From Tritonibacter mobilis (GTDB taxonomy: Bacteria > Pseudomonadota > Alphaproteobacteria > Rhodobacterales > Rhodobacteraceae), in the NCBI RefSeq assembly GCF_001681715.1, contig NZ_LNWY01000038.1:1-37651 (forward strand): a stretch of DNA of 37,651 nucleotides, given 5' to 3'. The position numbers and the translations under genes were made by a program. The notes beneath the pieces were generated by a model. The model was not told the origin of the DNA. It searched no databases and was given only the letters and a program-made list of their open reading frames with translations. This document shows positions 34,326 to 37,651 of this stretch, one piece after another; positions within the stretch are counted from its first letter, which is position 1, and every line of letters begins with the position of its first letter.

Positions 34326-34676
34326 GTGGCTTGCAAAATCCAGATCGAAGGTCCTGTGACAAAAGCGCAATTGGAACGTGACATCCGGTTGCTCGCCACG
34401 CTCGCCAAACGGTTACCTTCTCGGTCTTTCATCGCACGCCTGTCTGAAAGCGATATTCAAGACAACATACCGCTATATCTCGATGAGAGCGAAGCTGCTG
34501 CTCGTTGCGCGGCAACCGGGTATGTGTCCGAGACTGGGAAGAAAGTGATCACTGCCTTGCGGAATGCGGCCGCGGCCGGTGATATCAGGCAAGGTGTCGG
34601 CAATGCCTTTTCTGCGGTGCATAAAGCCTGCTCAGAACTGCGTTGCCTGAGCGCTGCTTTTGGGGAAATCGACTGA
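34326..34676 (+). CDS. Small hypothetical protein, helical, GTG start
   Basis: A 116-residue protein I do not recognise. It starts with GTG at 34326 with AGGAAG 7 bases upstream. The sequence is helical and Ala-rich (RDIRLLATLAKRLPSR, ESEAAARCAATGYV, KKVITALRNAAAAGDIRQG), with no signal or membrane segment. Four cysteines are present. It is divergent from the secreted protein gene across 217 bases. The opposite strand has weaker readings, so I favour this one, but it could still be a chance ORF. Confidence 0.45.
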   Translation: MACKIQIEGPVTKAQLERDIRLLATLAKRLPSRSFIARLSESDIQDNIPLYLDESEAAARCAATGYVSETGKKVITALRNAAAAGDIRQGVGNAFSAVHKACSELRCLSAAFGEID

Positions 34677-35338
34677 GTTCTTCGCATTCGCAGCATAGTT
34701 GTCGCTACGTGTGGCTCGAATGTCGAATTCCGGCTGACTGCAGAAGAACTCAACGCGACTGGTAAGGGCAGCTTTGTCCGCGACCTGTGAACTCAGTTTT
34801 CAAAATTGAATGACCGCAACACGGAGGCGGGGCTACCCTCCCCCTCGGGCAATCCGATTAGACCGGGCCGTGTCCTCGGCTACGCCTGCGGGCCGCACCA
34901 ACCCGGTCGAATAGCATTGCCTCGCCCCCTCCCGCGTTTGCCCGCCTTTGGAAACATCGGGCAGATCAGCAGGAACAGGCGGCTGCGCCGACTGAACCTG
35001 CAAATCAGCCCTGATTTTCCAAAAGGAAGGTCAGATCAACGCAACAAGCCATACGGCAAAAACAGCGGATTGGGTCAGTTTATGACGTGTAGGTCAATTT
35101 CGTCTGACGTTCAACAAATGGTGTGGAACGTCGAACACCTTTGACCCAATCAACGGCCAAAACCTAAGGAAATCGAAAGGTCGCGTCATTCAATTCTGAC
35201 CCAAACTTCAAGCATTTCTGACCTAGAAGATCGCGCATATCGATAATCTCGCTTACCTGCGCCAGGAACTAGCGGCCCGAAGCTGCCATTCGTAAAGCTG
35301 GTCATCTCTGCGCCGCAGCTTCCCCGAAGCGGACGTCC
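34677..35338. other. Gene-free region with dyads upstream of the nuclease unit
   Basis: About 660 bases without a convincing ORF. It contains a short dyad AAATCAG-CC-CTGATTT (35002-35017), the nested palindrome at 35068-35151, and two copies of TTCTGACC 22 bases apart (35194-35201, 35216-35223). The repeated GGTCA/TGACC elements resemble the multiple terminal repeats of IS21-type elements, but no transposase remnant is visible. The region could hold the promoter and operators of the nuclease unit or the scar of a lost mobile element. Confidence 0.4.
35068..35151. repeat. Nested palindrome with GGTCA arms
   Basis: An inner stem GACGTTC (35106-35112) / GAACGTC (35126-35132) with a 13-base loop. 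Outside, at exactly 8 bases on each side, lie GGTCAA (35092-35097) and TTGACC (35141-35146), all centred at 35119. The right arm also pairs with a second left copy: GATTGGGTCA (35068-35077) with TGACCCAATC (35142-35151). Confidence 0.65.
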
Positions 35339-36157
35339 ATGGCAAAGCCACCGATGCCTACTCTGTTCGTCGGCAGCGCGGAATTGGGGGTTGCCTATCC
35401 GCCGACGTTGGGCAAGCCTCCTGACGGATTACGGAGACAGAACGCCATGCTAGAAGCTGTTGCGCGAAGAAAAGCCCATTGGCTTTTTAACGCTGGAAGC
35501 GAGAAGTCCTTCTCTGGCAAGCGGCGGCCGCAAGAAGATATGGTCACATCCGCAGTTTTCGGTTCGATCTGGCAGATGTCGCCAGAGGACAGATATGGCG
35601 CGCTCAAAATCCTGCTGGGGCATGAAGCTTTTGAGGCAACTAAGTTCACACCCGACGATGACATCGAAGTGGCACTTTGGCCGCGCCTTGCAGGGCTTGC
35701 AGGTCGTAGGCATGTCGAACCCGACGTCCTTCTGAAAGCAGCAGGCAAGACCACCGTCGTCGAAGTAAAATGGCATGCCCCCTTGTCCGAACGTCAGCTC
35801 GAACAACAGGTCACAGCCGTGGGACCAGACAACACCGCCGCTGTCATCATGCTCGGAGAAGTCGGCGTTGAAGACGAGATCTGCGGTGTGCGTGCTTTTT
35901 GCCGGACGTGGCGTGACGTCTCAACAGAGTTACAGAAAGCGCAGTCCCCGACGTTCTCGCCGCTTTCGCGGTGGAAAACGACGATGTGCTTGTTCCTGCA
36001 AGAAACGGATATGGGGCGTGTATTCGACGGGCTCGGAAAAATTGCAAATCCGGGAGGTGCGTCCTTCCAATTCAGAAAACCCGGGCATCCACCATGGCTT
36101 GATCAGCCCCCGCCGCAAGAGCCTCAGTCCACAAAATACACCTTCGGAGAAACGTAG
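35339..36157 (+). CDS. Predicted PD-(D/E)XK nuclease-fold protein
   Basis: A 272-residue protein with the signs of a PD-(D/E)XK core. These are Glu66 in KRRPQEDMVTSAVFG, Asp129 in HVEPDVLLKA, and Glu142-x-Lys144 in TTVVEVKWH, followed by a helix with Gln-rich ERQLEQQ. The EDMVTSAVFG opening is shared, as I recall, by a group of predicted nucleases of unknown role. No helicase, methylase or specificity domain is attached. ATG at 35339 lies behind a weak GGA; ATG at 35447 would still keep the core. Its stop overlaps the next gene's GTG by one base, so the two are probably made together. A defence or repair role is possible but is inference. Confidence 0.7.
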   Translation: MAKPPMPTLFVGSAELGVAYPPTLGKPPDGLRRQNAMLEAVARRKAHWLFNAGSEKSFSGKRRPQEDMVTSAVFGSIWQMSPEDRYGALKILLGHEAFEATKFTPDDDIEVALWPRLAGLAGRRHVEPDVLLKAAGKTTVVEVKWHAPLSERQLEQQVTAVGPDNTAAVIMLGEVGVEDEICGVRAFCRTWRDVSTELQKAQSPTFSPLSRWKTTMCLFLQETDMGRVFDGLGKIANPGGASFQFRKPGHPPWLDQPPPQEPQSTKYTFGET

Positions 36158-36798
36158 TGACCGACGCGGAAATTATCGAAAACGGCCGCAGCCTCTTCCT
36201 GTCTGCACAGAACCTGCGGAGATCCGCTCCTGATCTGGATGCTCTATTGGGCAGCCTCTGGGAGGCTGTTGAGGCAGAGTATTTCGGACCGATTGAGGAT
36301 CTAGGTGACGAAGATTCGGATGATCATGGCTGGATATCGACCGGCTATGCCTACAATGCCGCTGTGCTGGCGCGGGGAAAAAAAGGCAAACCACTGAAGC
36401 AACCTATCGGCTCCCTGACATTCATCGTTCGCCTCTGCAGCACAGGCGAGGTCGAAGATGAATCTGCTCATTGGCCATGGCTTGATCAGGCTTGCCTTAT
36501 CGTCGGCTGGCACGGCTCAGATACACCCGATGACTACTGGGAGATCGGGAACTTCGAGCCTACAGATGACAATGTGGCTAACATTGCCCATGCCGGGAGC
36601 GGCCTTTGGGCATGGGCGCCTGATGGCGAGTACTATTCACACTTCTTTGCCATCCCAATCTTTGCGCTGCGAAATGAGCACGACCTGAAGAAATATGCTT
36701 TGCGTCCACTTAAGGCCCTGTTTGACAGCGAAGATCCCGTTGCTGCTGCCCCAGATGTGTTGAAAGACATTCCGGCCCTGCAGCCGCCCACCAAGTGA
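36157..36798 (+). CDS. Acidic protein of unknown function, coupled to the nuclease gene
   Basis: A 213-residue protein I do not recognise. It starts with GTG overlapping the TAG stop of the nuclease gene (TAGTG), which indicates translational coupling. It is strongly acidic (GPIEDLGDEDSDDHGW; STGEVEDESAHWPW; GSDTPDDYWEIGNFEP) and rich in Trp and Tyr, with a mixed alpha/beta look and no signal or membrane segment. The fixed pairing suggests a partner or modulator of the nuclease, for example a cofactor or inhibitor. That is inference from arrangement only. Confidence 0.7.
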   Translation: MTDAEIIENGRSLFLSAQNLRRSAPDLDALLGSLWEAVEAEYFGPIEDLGDEDSDDHGWISTGYAYNAAVLARGKKGKPLKQPIGSLTFIVRLCSTGEVEDESAHWPWLDQACLIVGWHGSDTPDDYWEIGNFEPTDDNVANIAHAGSGLWAWAPDGEYYSHFFAIPIFALRNEHDLKKYALRPLKALFDSEDPVAAAPDVLKDIPALQPPTK

Positions 36799-37052
36799 GC
36801 AACACTCAGCCCCAGAGGCGTTCACAAAAACGAATACACCTGTGGGACTCGGGACCATCATTCTGTTGGTCTATCTACTCATCGGACTGTTAGGAACCAG
36901 ATATGCGGCGACAAACGCGGCGCGCTCGCATGTCTTCCGAGTGCGGAGTAGCTTCCGGCCCATAAGAGACATTCGGCGAAGTCCTAGATGCTGCAATGCG
37001 GCGTCAACGAAGCGGACATTCACGAGCATTTAGGAAATTGGCATCGGTCCGG

Positions 37053-37651
37053 TCATAGGCAGTTCGGCACTATGAAATAGATGTTGTCAGCTCCGGTGTC
37101 CGCGTTTTCGACCGAAGGCCTCAGGCAGCGTTCGGGACGGTTGGGGGCATGGCCATTCAAGAGCATAGCTATATCTCGGCGTACCGCGGGGGTATCGATG
37201 AAGTATCGGTGGTTTGTGTTGATCCATTTGTCGCTGGCTTGACCTTCCCACTCTGCAAGCGAAGCATCTACTGTGCGGGTATTTTCCAGCACGATGCGGT
37301 CGGCCCCCCCTGGCCGATGCGCTGACGGTCATCATTCAATTGGACGGATTTCCCAAGAACTGGATCATTTCGGGTCACATAGATCGTCACGTCGTCAGCG
37401 AGACCGCGCAGCATCGGGTAGGATTTGGTGAACCGCGCGACAGAGACATCCCCCGCGGCGATCACGATGTGTCTGAATTGGGGCGTTTCGGAAAGCGGCA
37501 AAAGGCCATCGGTTGGTTCAGGAACATCTTGATCGACACCTTGCCTCGCATCGAAGCTACATCCGGTTGCGATGTTGTAGAGCATGAAAGCACCCATCGA
37601 ATGGGCAATGATATCCACGTTGCCCGCTCCATAGGTCATGTTGACAAATGA
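37053..37651 (-). pseudogene. Alpha/beta hydrolase gene, frameshifted at a G7 run and cut by window end
   Basis: The minus-strand reading is open to the window edge and shows an alpha/beta hydrolase core, FVNMTYGAGNVDIIAHSMGA with the nucleophile Ser in HSMG. It continues with FRHIVIAAGDVS and VTIYVTRNDPVLG. The wording resembles DUF900-type hydrolases. At a run of seven G (37304-37310 on the plus strand as C7) the frame is lost and stops at 37268. Adding one G restores a reading, ADRIVLENTRTVDASLAEWE, to a stop at 37053, with WINTNHRYFIDTPAVRRDIA typical of the family end. This is a real frameshift, a slipping contingency site or a sequencing error. The N-terminal part lies outside the window. 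Confidence 0.65.

Noticed and set aside
34120-34432. Minus-strand readings between the secreted protein and the GTG-start gene
   Set aside because: Two overlapping frames, each without signal, domain or good ribosome binding site. They could be a decayed gene but cannot be supported.
36842-37033. Small membrane ORF (hydrophobic start, basic tail)
   Set aside because: It starts at GTG without a Shine-Dalgarno site. The hydrophobic segment is short and the tail has random composition.
1-37651. CRISPR arrays, rRNA or tRNA genes, transposase genes
   Set aside because: None seen on reading. No regularly spaced repeats, no T-arm plus acceptor pairing, and no DDE or recombinase reading frames.

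Overview
The window looks like chromosomal DNA of a GC-rich alphaproteobacterium, most likely of the Rhodobacterales/Roseobacter type. The basis is gene content (a MetNIQ importer whose binding protein has no lipobox, a MoxR/DUF58 block, RtcR-RtcB, a PntA-type transhydrogenase) and the many 4-bp ATGA gene overlaps. The species cannot be read from the sequence.

Layout. (1) 1-7.9 kb: a complete coenzyme F420 operon, cofG-cofH-cofD-cofC-cofE-npdG plus an F420-type luciferase-like (LLM) oxidoreductase, ended by a strong terminator. It is divergent from a partial pntA gene and followed by a RutR-like TetR regulator. The same small dyad, TTGACA-N2-TGCCA, lies before cofG and before the regulator. 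(2) 7.9-10.4 kb, minus strand: metNIQ. (3) 10.7-17.0 kb: a six-gene MoxR operon (DUF4129, DUF4350, MoxR ATPase, DUF58, SpoIIM-like, RDD), then a separate membrane-protein gene. (4) 18.0-22.0 kb: a GNAT acetyltransferase, the CARF-AAA regulator RtcR and a divergently transcribed RtcB RNA ligase. A strong sigma-54 promoter match lies after rtcB, in front of about 490 bases without a credible ORF. (5) 22.6-32.1 kb: a Pgt-like signalling and transport locus: binding protein, histidine kinase and response regulator, then a paralogous binding protein, a fused permease, an ATPase and a histidine phosphatase. One 16-bp dyad type lies in front of both binding-protein genes. (6) 32.1-37.65 kb: an accessory-looking stretch with small secreted or unknown proteins, a nested palindrome, a two-gene PD-(D/E)XK nuclease unit, and an alpha/beta hydrolase gene broken at a G7 run and cut by the window end.

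How the genes work together. The cof genes make F420, NpdG moves hydride between NADPH and F420, and the LLM enzyme would use the reduced cofactor. The neighbouring transhydrogenase can supply NADPH. In the Pgt-like locus the first binding protein probably acts as receptor for the kinase. The regulator then probably controls both halves of the locus, and the importer plus phosphatase would handle a phosphorylated organic compound. Substrate identity is inference.

Most worth a second look: the shared operator of the F420 operon and its regulator; the sigma-54 element behind rtcB together with an RtcR that has an altered GAFTGA loop; the shared dyad and degenerate AAA domain in the Pgt-like locus; the nested palindrome upstream of the PD-(D/E)XK pair; and the G7 frameshift.
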